Shown: positions 15,195 through 23,515, counted from the first letter of the stretch. The stretch is DNA of 31,109 nucleotides from Cardiobacterium sp963553325 (GCA_963553325.1 CAUVOF010000013.1:1-31109); one strand, 5' to 3'. The notes: generated by a model from the sequence alone, not told the origin. A program made the numbers and translations.

Positions 15195-16013
15195 ATGGCC
15201 GTCACTCACAATTATTACCGCATCCTGAATGTCAAGACGACCGCCGGTATGCAGGAAATCCTCCAGGCGTTAAACCTCATACGGCAGAAAGACACGGAAG
15301 GCAAATACACCTCCACCCTACAACAAATTGAAGAGACGCTCTCTGACCCAGAAAAGCGTGGCAAATACGACGACGAACTGGGCATTGATGGCGCGCTGCG
15401 TGGTGATTACTACGTTTCCTTCCAAATCAAGGGTGAGGAAAAAAACAAATCGCAGGGATTCTTGGACGTCAGCGATGGCACTGCCGAACAGGCCTTCCGC
15501 AAAGCCCAACGCGCACAAAAACTCCGCGAACAGCAGATGACGCAGGAGCTGGAAGAATGGGAAAAAAGCATCGCTAGCCGCAGCCGCATTCTCTCTATGG
15601 GGCGTTCGTTTGTCTTTCTCGGTATCTTGGCGGGTACTTTGCTGGTTGCCTTTTTCTCTGCTAAGCCCTTTTACGATGGCTATCAGGCGAAAAAACAGGC
15701 AGATGCTGCTTACGGAGAGTTGGACAAAGCCAGCAAAAGCATCATGGACTACATCCGTGCCAACAATATCTTCCCCGACACCGTGCCTTCCTATGCGCGC
15801 GATGGCGATTACTACGACATCAGCGTCAGACCCAATGAGAAAAAAATCGAAGGCAGCGTGCTGGAATTGAGCTTTAACGAAAAAGCCTACGCTGACCTGC
15901 GCGAAAGCAAACTGACCTTTGAACTCTACCAAATCCCGAATGGCATCCTTGACTGGCGTTGCCGCGCGCAAATACCCGCGTCATTCGCGCCGGTGCGATG
16001 CATCGTGCAATAA
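15195..16013 (+). CDS. Membrane protein joining an HPD-less J-like domain to a pilin-like domain
   Basis: The 272-aa product starts with a divergent J-domain (about 5-62). Helix I is NYYRILNV and the end is the canonical LSDPEKRGKYDDELG, but the HPD tripeptide that activates Hsp70 is absent. A charged helix (about 95-130) leads to a membrane helix (135-156). From there it reads like a type IV pilin: AKPFYDGYQAKKQADAAY matches the pilin alpha-1 helix with Pro158 and two Tyr, followed by a DYIRANNIFPD turn, beta strands, and a C-terminal disulfide region with W254, C256 and C269. There is no prepilin peptidase site or Glu5. AAGGAAA precedes the ATG. Function is unknown; both domain calls rest on motif patterns. 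Confidence 0.75.
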   Translation: MAVTHNYYRILNVKTTAGMQEILQALNLIRQKDTEGKYTSTLQQIEETLSDPEKRGKYDDELGIDGALRGDYYVSFQIKGEEKNKSQGFLDVSDGTAEQAFRKAQRAQKLREQQMTQELEEWEKSIASRSRILSMGRSFVFLGILAGTLLVAFFSAKPFYDGYQAKKQADAAYGELDKASKSIMDYIRANNIFPDTVPSYARDGDYYDISVRPNEKKIEGSVLELSFNEKAYADLRESKLTFELYQIPNGILDWRCRAQIPASFAPVRCIVQ

Positions 16014-16032
16014 CCCCTATTCTCCATGTGGG

Positions 16033-16066
16033 ATGGGCGGTGCAGCAATGCCCGCCCATTTTTTTG
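16033..16066 (+). terminator. Terminator after the J-like/pilin-like gene
   Basis: ATGGGCGG/CCGCCCAT stem with an 11-nt loop and seven T, 20 bp after the stop codon and before the argG promoter region. Confidence 0.8.
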
Positions 16067-16140
16067 TGCGCGGGCGCCGCCGCGATAGGGCAAGGCGTAT
16101 AAAATACCGCTCCTTTCACATACACCAAGGAGCCACCCTC

Positions 16141-17481
16141 ATGAGCCAAGCAACCATCTTGCAAACCCTGCCCGTTGGCGAAAAAGTCGGCATCGCCTTC
16201 TCCGGCGGCCTCGATACCTCCGCCGCCCTGCTGTGGATGAAAGAAAAAGGCGTGCGTCCCTTCGCCTACACCGCTAACCTCGGTCAGCCGGATGAGGCCG
16301 ACTACGACGCCATTCCGCAAAAAGCCAAAGCCTACGGCGCGGAAGTAGCGCGTCTGGTTGATTGTCGTACGCAACTGGTACGCGAAGGCATCCACGCCAT
16401 CCAATGCGGCGCCTTTCACATCACGACCGGCGGCCTGACCTACTTCAACACCACCCCGCTGGGGCGCGCCGTAACCGGCACTATGCTGGTTGCAGCGATG
16501 CAGGAAGACGGCGTCCATATCTGGGGCGATGGCAGCACCTACAAAGGCAACGACATCGAGCGCTTCTACCGCTACGGCCTGATGACCAACCCGCACCTGA
16601 AAATCTACAAACCCTGGCTCGACCAGCGCTTTATCGACGAACTCGGCGGCCGCGCGGAAATGTCGCAATTCCTCATCGCCCACGGCTTTGACTACAAAAT
16701 GAGCGCGGAAAAAGCCTATTCCACCGACTCCAACCTCCTGGGTGCCACGCATGAGGCGAAAGACCTCGAATACCTGGACAGCGGCATCAACATCGTCAGC
16801 CCCATCATGGGCGTTGCCTTCTGGCGCGAAGACGTTGCCATCAAGGCAGAAGAAGTGCGGGTGCGTTTTGCCGAAGGCGTGCCGGTTGCGCTCAACGGCC
16901 GCGAATACGCAGACCCAGTCGAACTGATGTTGGAAGCGAACCGCATCGGCGGGCGGCACGGCCTCGGCATGAGCGACCAAATCGAGAACCGCATCATCGA
17001 AGCGAAAAGCCGCGGCATCTACGAAGCGCCCGGCATGGCGCTGCTGCACATCGCCTACGAACGCCTCGTGACCGGCATTCACAACGAAGACACCATCGAA
17101 CAATACCGCATCAACGGCATCCGCCTCGGTCGTCTCCTCTACCAGGGGCGCTGGTTTGATCCACAAGCGCTGATGCTGCGCGAAACCGCACAACGTTGGG
17201 TCGCTAAAGCCATCAGCGGCGAAGTTACCCTTGAGCTGCGCCGCGGCAACGACTACAGCATCCTGAACACCGAATCGCCGAACCTCACCTACGCGCCGGA
17301 ACGCCTCTCCATGGAAAAAGTGGAAAACGCACCTTTCACTCCGGCAGACCGCATCGGCCAGCTCACCATGCGCAACCTCGACATCAGCGACAGCCGCGGC
17401 AAACTGGCGCTCTACATCCAAACCGGGCTGATTACAGAAAACGGCGACAACGCCGTGCCGCGTATTGAGCAGGAAGACTGA
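16141..17481 (+). CDS. argG: Argininosuccinate synthase
   Basis: Joins citrulline and aspartate using ATP in arginine biosynthesis (cytoplasmic). The product has 446 aa, matching the longer E. coli-type ArgG (447) rather than the shorter form of about 400 aa found in many bacteria. The N-type ATP pyrophosphatase motif AFSGGLDTS is at 19-27, and GDGSTYKGNDIERFYRYG and ADPVELMLEANRIGGRHGLG are conserved. AAGGAG precedes ATG 16141; the open frame further upstream is not coding. A TATAAA box at 16098-16103 is a likely -10. A 35-bp inverted-repeat element follows 12 bp after the stop. Confidence 0.97.
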   Translation: MSQATILQTLPVGEKVGIAFSGGLDTSAALLWMKEKGVRPFAYTANLGQPDEADYDAIPQKAKAYGAEVARLVDCRTQLVREGIHAIQCGAFHITTGGLTYFNTTPLGRAVTGTMLVAAMQEDGVHIWGDGSTYKGNDIERFYRYGLMTNPHLKIYKPWLDQRFIDELGGRAEMSQFLIAHGFDYKMSAEKAYSTDSNLLGATHEAKDLEYLDSGINIVSPIMGVAFWREDVAIKAEEVRVRFAEGVPVALNGREYADPVELMLEANRIGGRHGLGMSDQIENRIIEAKSRGIYEAPGMALLHIAYERLVTGIHNEDTIEQYRINGIRLGRLLYQGRWFDPQALMLRETAQRWVAKAISGEVTLELRRGNDYSILNTESPNLTYAPERLSMEKVENAPFTPADRIGQLTMRNLDISDSRGKLALYIQTGLITENGDNAVPRIEQED

Positions 17482-17493
17482 ACCGCCCTGCCG

Positions 17494-17528
17494 TTTACAT
17501 ACACGAATCCCGCTACCGCGTATGTAAA
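17494..17528 (+). repeat. 35-bp imperfect palindromic repeat, copy 1
   Basis: The ends TTTACATACACG and CGCGTATGTAAA form a 12-bp imperfect stem around an 11-nt centre (AATCCCGCTAC). It lies just after argG. The reverse complement of 24457-24491 matches it at 34 of 35 positions. The stem could act as a terminator or transcript-stabilising hairpin, but no T-run follows. Confidence 0.85.
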
Positions 17529-17568
17529 TGGCTTATCTCCTCCTTATCCCCAAACCCCAAGGAAACCC

Positions 17569-18180
17569 ATGAAACTCTACTACGCCCCCGGAACCTGTGC
17601 ACTCGCCTGCTGGATTGCCCTCGAATGGGCAAACGCCGACTACGAAGTGCAGAAAGTCGATTACGCCGACCCTGAATACAAAAAAATCAACCCGCTCGGC
17701 ATGGTGCCCGCGCTGGACATTGGCGGCAGCCGCGCCATGACTCAGGCGAATGCCATCCTGCAATACATCGCCGACAGCCACCCCGCCGCCAAACTCGGTG
17801 CGGAAGACGGTCTCGAAGCACAATTTGAATTCAACGAAACCATGGCATTTCTCACCGGCGACTTCCACCCCGCTTACTGGCCGATGTTCTCGCCCAACCG
17901 CTACACCACCGACAAAACCCCGGCGGCGCACAACGCCGTACGCGAAGCCGCCTACGCGCGCATCGACCGCGTCATGGCATTTCTCGACGGCCTCATCGGC
18001 GAACGCGGCCACGTCTATCGCGAAAAACGCACAGTGGCGGACGCCTACGCCTTCGTCATGGCGCGCTGGTCGGTTAAAACGCCGAAACCCTACAGCGAAT
18101 ACCCGCACCTCGCCGCCTTCATGCAGCGCATGAACGAGGACGAAGCGGTCAAGCGCGTATTGGCAGCCTCCAATGCTTGA
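17569..18180 (+). CDS. gst: Glutathione S-transferase, beta-class-like
   Basis: Cytoplasmic enzyme that conjugates glutathione to electrophiles. The 203-aa protein resembles E. coli GstA: MKLYYAPGTC with the beta-class active-site Cys10, a thioredoxin-like N-terminal domain with NPLGMVPAL (cis-Pro) and the glutathione-contact QANAILQYIAD, then an all-helical C-terminal domain (about 85-203) with FHPAYWPMF and VADAYAFV. AAGGAAA precedes the start. Its stop overlaps the next start by 8 bp, so the following acetyltransferase is translationally coupled to it. Confidence 0.92.
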   Translation: MKLYYAPGTCALACWIALEWANADYEVQKVDYADPEYKKINPLGMVPALDIGGSRAMTQANAILQYIADSHPAAKLGAEDGLEAQFEFNETMAFLTGDFHPAYWPMFSPNRYTTDKTPAAHNAVREAAYARIDRVMAFLDGLIGERGHVYREKRTVADAYAFVMARWSVKTPKPYSEYPHLAAFMQRMNEDEAVKRVLAASNA

Positions 18181-18760
18181 GCAACTCAACCCGCCGCCAG
18201 TGCTACGCCTGGCGCGCGTCCGTCTTGAGCCGCTAAGCCGGCAACACGAAGACGGCCTGCGCCAGGCGGTAGCCGACGGCAACATTTGGGAACTGCTGGT
18301 TACCACCGCGCCCGCACCGGAACAAGTCGCCGCCTACATCGACACCGCGCTTGCCAGCCGCGTCGCCTTCGCCGTTATCGACGAAGACAGCGAGCGCGTG
18401 GTCGGCACGACCAGCTATTACCACATCGAGCCTGCCATCCCGCGCCTCGACATCGGCTTCACCTGGTACGGCAAAAGCGCGCAGCGCAGCCGCATCAACA
18501 CCTGCTGCAAACTGCTACTGCTGACCTACGCCTTTGAAACGCTGCACTGCGCCTGCGTCGGCTGGCAGACCGACCTGCTCAATACCGCCTCGCAGCGCGC
18601 CATTGAGCGCCTCGGCGCGCATAAAGACGGCATCCTGCGCCGCCATATGTTGCGCAAAGACGGCAGCGTGCGCGACACCGTGGTGTACAGCATGCTGCGT
18701 GAAGAATGGCCGGCGGCGAAAACGGCGCTGCAGGCACGCCTTGCCTTCCATCCCGCATGA
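18173..18760 (+). CDS. GNAT-family N-acetyltransferase (RimJ/RimL-like)
   Basis: The 195-aa product has the layout of RimL-type acetyltransferases: an N-terminal substrate segment (RLEPLSRQHEDGL), the central VVGTTSYYHIEPAIPRLDIGFTW strands, and SQRAIERLGAHKDGILRRHM, which matches the acetyl-CoA-binding and C-terminal motifs of this group. The acceptor (a protein N-terminus or a small molecule) cannot be told from sequence. ATG 18173 lies inside the end of gst, giving an 8-bp overlap and an obvious two-gene operon. Confidence 0.85.
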   Translation: MLEQLNPPPVLRLARVRLEPLSRQHEDGLRQAVADGNIWELLVTTAPAPEQVAAYIDTALASRVAFAVIDEDSERVVGTTSYYHIEPAIPRLDIGFTWYGKSAQRSRINTCCKLLLLTYAFETLHCACVGWQTDLLNTASQRAIERLGAHKDGILRRHMLRKDGSVRDTVVYSMLREEWPAAKTALQARLAFHPA

Positions 18761-18761
18761 A

Positions 18762-18920
18762 CAAGCGCAATCCTCCGCTGGCATGACGACAAGGGCTTTG
18801 GCTTCATCCAAAGCCCGCACTTTCTAAGAAACCTTCTTCCACATCCGCAATACCAAGGCAAAGCGCGCCCCAACGTTAGCGCGCAGGTGGCCTTGCGCCA
18901 GGGAATGCACCATCGAGTGC
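18762..18920 (+). pseudogene. Degenerate cold-shock-domain remnant
   Basis: Directly after the acetyltransferase the plus strand encodes ILRWHDDKGFGFIQSPHF, which carries the RNP1-like KGFGFI motif of cold-shock domains. The expected next strand, FFHIRNTKAKRAP, is in a different frame, and QVALRQG returns to the first. There is no start codon because TGA precedes it in frame. It is a dead cold-shock (CspA or DUF1294-type) fragment with frameshifts. Boundaries are approximate. Confidence 0.55.
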
Positions 18921-18987
18921 CTCGGCGCCCTATAACTCCCAGCGAAAAACCACCGAATGAGGCTTTGCCTGGATTGCCATGCTGTAT

Positions 18988-19452
18988 TCAGTCATCGTCT
19001 TCGCGCTTGTTGCCAAATAATGCGTACCAAAGCCATAACAAACCGATGATTAGTGGAAGCAAGGAAATAACGATGGTATAGCCGGGGCCGTTACCCCATC
19101 CATAAAACCACTTGCCCATCATTTCTTTGATTTCGGCAGTTCCTGGTTCTTTTTCCAGATAGAGAATTTCTATTGGAGTGCCTGGCGTAAAAGTATCGCC
19201 ATGGGTATAGCGTCTGAAGCCTTCTTTGTCGATAGAGAAATAGCCCCGGCGCCCCTGATAATCTATCCAGAAGTTATAGCTGGTACCGGAAAAAGTGCCT
19301 TTGTGTATTTCTACATTGCTCAGCTTGCCCACTACGGATACGCCATGCTTTTCCAGTGTTTGCTGGTTACGGATTTTGTGAATACCATGCGACATTAAGA
19401 AGCCGCCAAACGCGGTAAAGCCGAGTGCAAGCAAAGTATCTTTAATTGCCAT
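18988..19452 (-). CDS. DUF3592-like membrane protein
   Basis: A 154-aa protein with an N-terminal membrane helix (about 5-21), an extracytoplasmic beta-rich middle (VVGKLSNVEIHKGT, then DYQGRRGYFSID, then GTPIEILYLEKEPGTAEI) and a second helix near the C-terminus (about 123-145), ending in a charged tail NKREDDD. The pattern of two helices around a small beta domain, with a 'value built as G..v.V.Y.....P..a.i' motif, resembles DUF3592. Start 19452 is used because the membrane helix begins there; AGGAT lies 11 nt upstream. Function is unknown. Confidence 0.7.
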   Translation of the reverse strand: MAIKDTLLALGFTAFGGFLMSHGIHKIRNQQTLEKHGVSVVGKLSNVEIHKGTFSGTSYNFWIDYQGRRGYFSIDKEGFRRYTHGDTFTPGTPIEILYLEKEPGTAEIKEMMGKWFYGWGNGPGYTIVISLLPLIIGLLWLWYALFGNKREDDD

Positions 19453-19553
19453 ATTTTTTATTATCCTGCATTGATTTAGGCGCGCGGATTTTAGCACCGC
19501 GTAAATAATTAGGCGGAATGTTCCAGTGCACAGCTTGGGTTAGGTGCTTGCGC

Positions 19554-19608
19554 TGTAGCCCAACAATTTTCACGTTGAGTTACGCTCATCGGGCCAGCCC
19601 GACCTACA
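19554..19608. repeat. Intergenic repeat-like element with TGTAG ends
   Basis: A 55-bp stretch begins TGTAGCCCAACA and ends, on the other strand, with TGTAGGTCGGGCTGG. It includes the palindrome TCGGGCCAGCCCGA at 19589-19602. From memory, similar TGTAGG.CGGGC elements are scattered in several proteobacterial genomes. Only one copy is in this window. Confidence 0.4.
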
Positions 19609-19649
19609 CCCCTAAATTCGCCCTTTGTACGCGGCATCTGTAACGCATA

Positions 19650-19675
19650 AAAAACCCGCCTTGCGGCGGGTTTCT
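19650..19675 (-). terminator. Terminator downstream of the TAA-interrupted gene
   Basis: AACCCGCC/GGCGGGTT stem with a TTGC loop. On the minus strand it is followed by a T-run (19653-19647), 25 bp past the stop codon at 19700. Confidence 0.8.
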
Positions 19676-19699
19676 TCGCAGAAGTATGGTAGGCAAGGT

Positions 19700-20155
19700 T
19701 CAGGATTTGATTAACTTAATTCCTGCTTGCGTCAGTCGATCTTCAGGATTACCTGTCATGAAATCCCAACCTTCCGGCATGGTGGACTTTAGCTTTAGTT
19801 CGACGTTTAACTTTTGTGTTTCTTCTTCGGTGAGATCCGCAACTTTCCAGTTTTTTTGTAATGCCCGTGCCAGTTCTTCATCGCTGTGTTTGCCTTCTTT
19901 GATAAGGCGCTCCAGCTCGTGCATCATGTAGCCGCACGGAACAACGTGTTCAAGATATTTGTTTTCCTGAGTTACTTTTTCAGACTGCCCCAAATAGCAG
20001 AATTTTCTTTACGGATGCAGCAGCGGGGTAAAGACTCTGGTGTGATAACCCAATCGCTCTCCGCTGTTTGCTTCATAGGCAGCCAGATTGCGGTAATGCT
20101 TTACCAACAGCAGGCAGGTTGCATAAACCAAGTCTTCTCTATTTTTTATGCTCAT
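19700..20155 (-). pseudogene. Small cytoplasmic protein gene with an in-frame TAA at codon 49
   Basis: One frame runs from ATG 20155 to TGA 19702-19700 (151 residues) and is broken only by TAA at 20011-20009. Protein-like sequence continues on both sides (VFTPLLHP, stop, RKFCYLGQSEKV), so a point change such as CAA to TAA is likely. The second part is polar and helical (EELARALQKNWKVADLTEEE), with no signal peptide or membrane helix. A downstream TTG could restart a product of about 97 aa. I do not recognise the family. It lies downstream of clpB on the same strand, beyond the clpB terminator. Confidence 0.7.
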
Positions 20156-20177
20156 AGAAACTCCATTAGGAAAAATA

Positions 20178-20205
20178 GTGAAAGCCCGCCGTTAGACGGG
20201 CTTGG
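20178..20205 (-). terminator. Terminator of clpB
   Basis: On the minus strand an AAGCCCG/CGGGCTT stem with an 8-nt loop is followed by TCACTATTTTT, 14 bp after the clpB stop. Confidence 0.7.
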
Positions 20206-20218
20206 TAATTTAGCTATT

Positions 20219-22789
20219 TCAGGCGTGGAAGGTAAAGCCTGCGCCTTCTTTGTAGTCCACATGCACGGTGCTGCCGGGGACAAAATCGCCGGCGAGGATG
20301 CGCTGTGCCAGCGGGTTTTCCAGATGGGTCTGGATGGCGCGTTTCAGCGGGCGCGCGCCAAAGACCGGGTCGTAGCCGACTTCCACCAGTTGCGCCAGCG
20401 CTGCCGAGCTGATCTCCAGCCCCAGCTCGCGTTCGGCGAGGCGTCTGCGCAGGCGCTGCAACTGGATGTTGGCAATGCCTTGCATGTGCTCTTTGCCGAG
20501 CGCGTGGAAGACCACGGTTTCGTCGATGCGGTTGATGAATTCCGGGCGGAAGTGCGCGCTAACCACTTCCATCACCGCCAGTTTCATCGCTTCGTAGTCG
20601 CCGCCGTTCATTTCCTGAATCAGGTGCGAGCCGAGGTTCGAGGTCATGATGATGACGGTGTTGCGGAAGTCCACCGTGCGCCCCTGGCCGTCGGTGAGGC
20701 GGCCGTCGTCCAGCACTTGCAGCAGGATGTTGAAGACGTCCGCGTGCGCTTTTTCGATTTCGTCAAAGAGGATGACGGAGTACGGGCGGCGGCGCACGGC
20801 TTCGGTGAGGTAGCCGCCTTGGTCGTAGCCGACGTAGCCGGGCGGCGCGCCGATGAGGCGGGCGACGCTGTGTTTTTCCATGAATTCGCTCATGTCGATG
20901 CGCACCATCGCTTCATCGCTGTCAAAGAGGAATTCGGCGAGCGTGCGGCACAGTTCGGTTTTGCCGACGCCGGTCGGGCCGAGGAACAGGAACGAACCTA
21001 TCGGGCGGTTCGGGTCGGACAGTCCGGCGCGGTTGCGGCGGATGGCGTTCGCTACCGCTTCAACGGCGGTTTCTTGTCCGACGACGCGCGCGCCGAGGGC
21101 GCTTTCCAGCGCCAGCAGTTTTTCTTTTTCGCCTTCGAGCATTTTGGCGACGGGGATGCCCGTCCAGCGCGAGACGATTTGCGCGATTTCTTCTTCGGTG
21201 ACTTCGCTGCGCACCAAGGTGTGCTGCGGTTTGGCTTCATTGCTTTCGCTGCTTGCCAGCTGTTTTTCCAGCGCAGGTATTTTGCCGTACTGGATTTCGC
21301 TCATCGCCGCGTAGTCGCCACGGCGTTTTGCCGCTTCTAGCTCAACGCGCAGGCGGTCGATTTCTTCTTTGATGCCGGCGCTGCCCTGGATGGTCGCTTT
21401 TTCTGCCTGCCACACTTCTTCGAGGTCGGCGTATTCTTTTTCCAGTTTGTGTATTTCGTCTTGCAGGTCGGCGAGGCGTTTTTTCGAGGCGTCGTCGTGT
21501 TCTTTTTCCAGCGCCAACCGCTCCATTTTGAGCTGGATGAGGCGGCGGTCGATGCGGTCCATCGTCTCCGGTTTGCTGTCGAGCTCCATGCGGATTTGTG
21601 CGGCGGCTTCGTCAATGAGGTCGATGGCTTTGTCCGGCAGCTGGCGGTTGGTGATGTAGCGGTTGGAAAGGACGGCGGCGGCGACCAGCGCGGGGTCGGT
21701 GATGTCGATGCCGTGGTGCACTTCGTAGCGCTCTTGCAGGCCGCGCAGGATGGCGATGGTGTCTTCCACCGTCGGCTCTTCCACCATCACTTTTTGGAAG
21801 CGGCGCTCCAGCGCGGCGTCTTTTTCCATGTATTGTCGGTACTCATCAAGGGTGGTCGCGCCGATGCAGTGCAGCTCGCCGCGCGCCAAAGCGGGTTTGA
21901 GCATATTGCCCGCGTCCATTGAGCCTTCGCTTTTGCCCGCGCCGACCATGGTGTGAATTTCGTCAATGAAGAGGATGATTTGCCCGTTGGCTTTTTCGAT
22001 GTCGGTCAGCACCGCTTTCAGCCGTTCTTCAAATTCGCCGCGGTATTTGGTGCCGGCGAGCAGCGCGGCGAGATCGAGCGAGAGCAGGCGTTTGCCCTTT
22101 AGGCTTTCCGGCACTTCGCCATTGACGATGCGCTGCGCCAGCCCTTCAACGATGGCGGTTTTGCCGACGCCCGGCTCGCCGATGAGGACGGGGTTGTTTT
22201 TGTTGCGCCGTTGCAGGATTTGCATGGCACGGCGGATTTCCTCGTCGCGGCCGATAACCGGGTCAATTTTGCCCTGCTCGGCGCGGGCGGTGACGTCGAT
22301 GGTGTATTTTTTCAGCGCTTCGCGTTTGTCTTCGGCAGCTTCGTCGGTAACGGGTTCGCCGCCGCGCAGTTGTTCGATGACTTGTTGCAGTTTGCTTTTT
22401 TGTACGCCCGTGTTTTTCAGCGCTTTGCCGAGCGCGCCGGAATCTTCGCAGGCGGCGAGCAGGAAGAGTTCGGAAGAGATGTATTTGTCGCCGTTTTGCT
22501 GCGCGTATTTGTCGCAGAGGTTTAAAAGGCGTGTGGTATCAGGCGAGATGTTTACCTGGCCGGTGGCGTTCGCCACGCGCGGCAGGTCATTGACGATTTG
22601 CTCGACCTGCGCGCGTAGGGTGGAAACGTCCGCGCCCGCCTGACGCAGGATAGAGGCAGCGGCGCCGCCTTCTTGCCGCAACAGGGCGAGAAAGACGTGC
22701 GCGGGTTCGATGTAGTTGTTGTCCTTGCCAACGGCAATGGATTGTGCGGTTTGCAGCGCTTCTTGAAAGCGCGAGGTGAAGGCTTGCAT
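20219..22789 (-). CDS. clpB: ATP-dependent disaggregase ClpB
   Basis: Hexameric Hsp100 that, with DnaK, pulls proteins out of heat-induced aggregates. It is 856 aa, the normal length. In order: N-terminal Clp_N repeat domain (1-145), first AAA+ module with Walker A GEPGVGKT (204-211) and FIDEIHTMVGAG, the coiled-coil middle domain (about 400-520, rich in Glu/Lys, with EYADLEEVWQAEKA), second AAA+ module with GPTGVGKT (near 603) and ILFDEIEKAH, and a C-terminal small domain. The middle domain separates it from ClpA and ClpC. A heat-shock-type promoter candidate lies upstream. Confidence 0.97.
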   Translation of the reverse strand: MQAFTSRFQEALQTAQSIAVGKDNNYIEPAHVFLALLRQEGGAAASILRQAGADVSTLRAQVEQIVNDLPRVANATGQVNISPDTTRLLNLCDKYAQQNGDKYISSELFLLAACEDSGALGKALKNTGVQKSKLQQVIEQLRGGEPVTDEAAEDKREALKKYTIDVTARAEQGKIDPVIGRDEEIRRAMQILQRRNKNNPVLIGEPGVGKTAIVEGLAQRIVNGEVPESLKGKRLLSLDLAALLAGTKYRGEFEERLKAVLTDIEKANGQIILFIDEIHTMVGAGKSEGSMDAGNMLKPALARGELHCIGATTLDEYRQYMEKDAALERRFQKVMVEEPTVEDTIAILRGLQERYEVHHGIDITDPALVAAAVLSNRYITNRQLPDKAIDLIDEAAAQIRMELDSKPETMDRIDRRLIQLKMERLALEKEHDDASKKRLADLQDEIHKLEKEYADLEEVWQAEKATIQGSAGIKEEIDRLRVELEAAKRRGDYAAMSEIQYGKIPALEKQLASSESNEAKPQHTLVRSEVTEEEIAQIVSRWTGIPVAKMLEGEKEKLLALESALGARVVGQETAVEAVANAIRRNRAGLSDPNRPIGSFLFLGPTGVGKTELCRTLAEFLFDSDEAMVRIDMSEFMEKHSVARLIGAPPGYVGYDQGGYLTEAVRRRPYSVILFDEIEKAHADVFNILLQVLDDGRLTDGQGRTVDFRNTVIIMTSNLGSHLIQEMNGGDYEAMKLAVMEVVSAHFRPEFINRIDETVVFHALGKEHMQGIANIQLQRLRRRLAERELGLEISSAALAQLVEVGYDPVFGARPLKRAIQTHLENPLAQRILAGDFVPGSTVHVDYKEGAGFTFHA

Positions 22790-22824
22790 GGTTTTTCCTC
22801 TGGTTAGTAATTGGGATGAAGCCG

Positions 22825-22852
22825 ATGTATGGCTGGTGTAGAGGAAATCAAG
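22825..22852 (-). promoter_or_regulatory. Candidate sigma-32 (heat-shock) promoter of clpB
   Basis: On the minus strand CTTGAT (22852-22847) is followed after 14 bp by CCATACAT (22832-22825), close to the CTTGAA and CCCCAT heat-shock consensus. It is 36 bp before the start codon. Confidence 0.45.
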
Positions 22853-22903
22853 CGGTTTTTTGTAAATTTTTCGTTAGGGTGATGAGTTTGTTTGATTGTT
22901 CGG

Positions 22904-23515
22904 CTAATCCGTCACGCTGGCGACGATAGCGGAGAGAGTGTGCGAGGCAGCGCTATACACGGTGAGACACCACACACCCCACCATTCAAGACCATCGTCA
23001 AAATAATTACTGAGCGGGTGGTTGACGGGCTGATGGCGGTGACCGGCATAAACCTCATGGCGAATCCAGTCGAAAACTTGCGGGTGCGCTTGCGGCAGAA
23101 GGCCGGTTTGCATGCAGAAATCTGTCCATAGTGCCTGACGGTCGGCGTCGCTCAAACCGTGCAGACCGTAGGGCGGATTATTGAAGGCGCGATAGAGGTG
23201 AATGTACCAGTTGTGCGGGTCATTTTCCGGCAATGTCGCGGCATGGCTACCGGGGCGGACGGGTTTGCCGTATTCGTGATGCGGCCGGAGACTGGTGGGC
23301 GCTTGCAGGTAGCGTTTATCCAGTGGTACGCAGCGGGCAATAGCGGGATTAAAAGTACATTCATGGGGCAGGTTTTCGGCAAACAGCGTGTTGAGGGCGG
23401 CGAGGTGGTCGTCCGCATCGTCATCGCTGTGCCAAACGCCAAAATGGAAGACAACACCGGCGCGGTTACAGCGGGCGCGTAGAGCGGCTTGGCGGTGTGG
23501 TTGCCACGGAGTCAC
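22904..23515 (-). CDS. Hypothetical protein, unrecognised family, GTG start overlapping the upstream frame
   Basis: A 203-aa soluble protein, unusually rich in His, Trp and Pro, without signal peptide or membrane helix. Visible features are an N-terminal basic helix (RQAALRARCNRAG), an HSDDDADDHL acidic patch, an HEYGKPVRPGSH stretch and several WY/WD motifs. The start is GTG, sharing four bases (GTGA) with the stop of the rsmI remnant upstream, which implies translational coupling. I cannot assign a function. It lies 114 bp upstream of clpB on the same strand. Confidence 0.7.
   Translation of the reverse strand: MTPWQPHRQAALRARCNRAGVVFHFGVWHSDDDADDHLAALNTLFAENLPHECTFNPAIARCVPLDKRYLQAPTSLRPHHEYGKPVRPGSHAATLPENDPHNWYIHLYRAFNNPPYGLHGLSDADRQALWTDFCMQTGLLPQAHPQVFDWIRHEVYAGHRHQPVNHPLSNYFDDGLEWWGVWCLTVYSAASHTLSAIVASVTD

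Noticed and set aside
15874..17421. Minus-strand open frame of 515 codons opposite argG
   Set aside because: Mirror frame of a highly conserved gene, running over the argG promoter and terminator without its own start signals.
17494..17528. Phage attachment site
   Set aside because: The matching copy 7 kb away is inverted, both follow gene ends, there is no tRNA or integrase, and the DNA between is mostly housekeeping genes.
19886..21340. Plus-strand open frame of 484 codons opposite clpB
   Set aside because: Antisense shadow of ClpB, which is intact and of full length.
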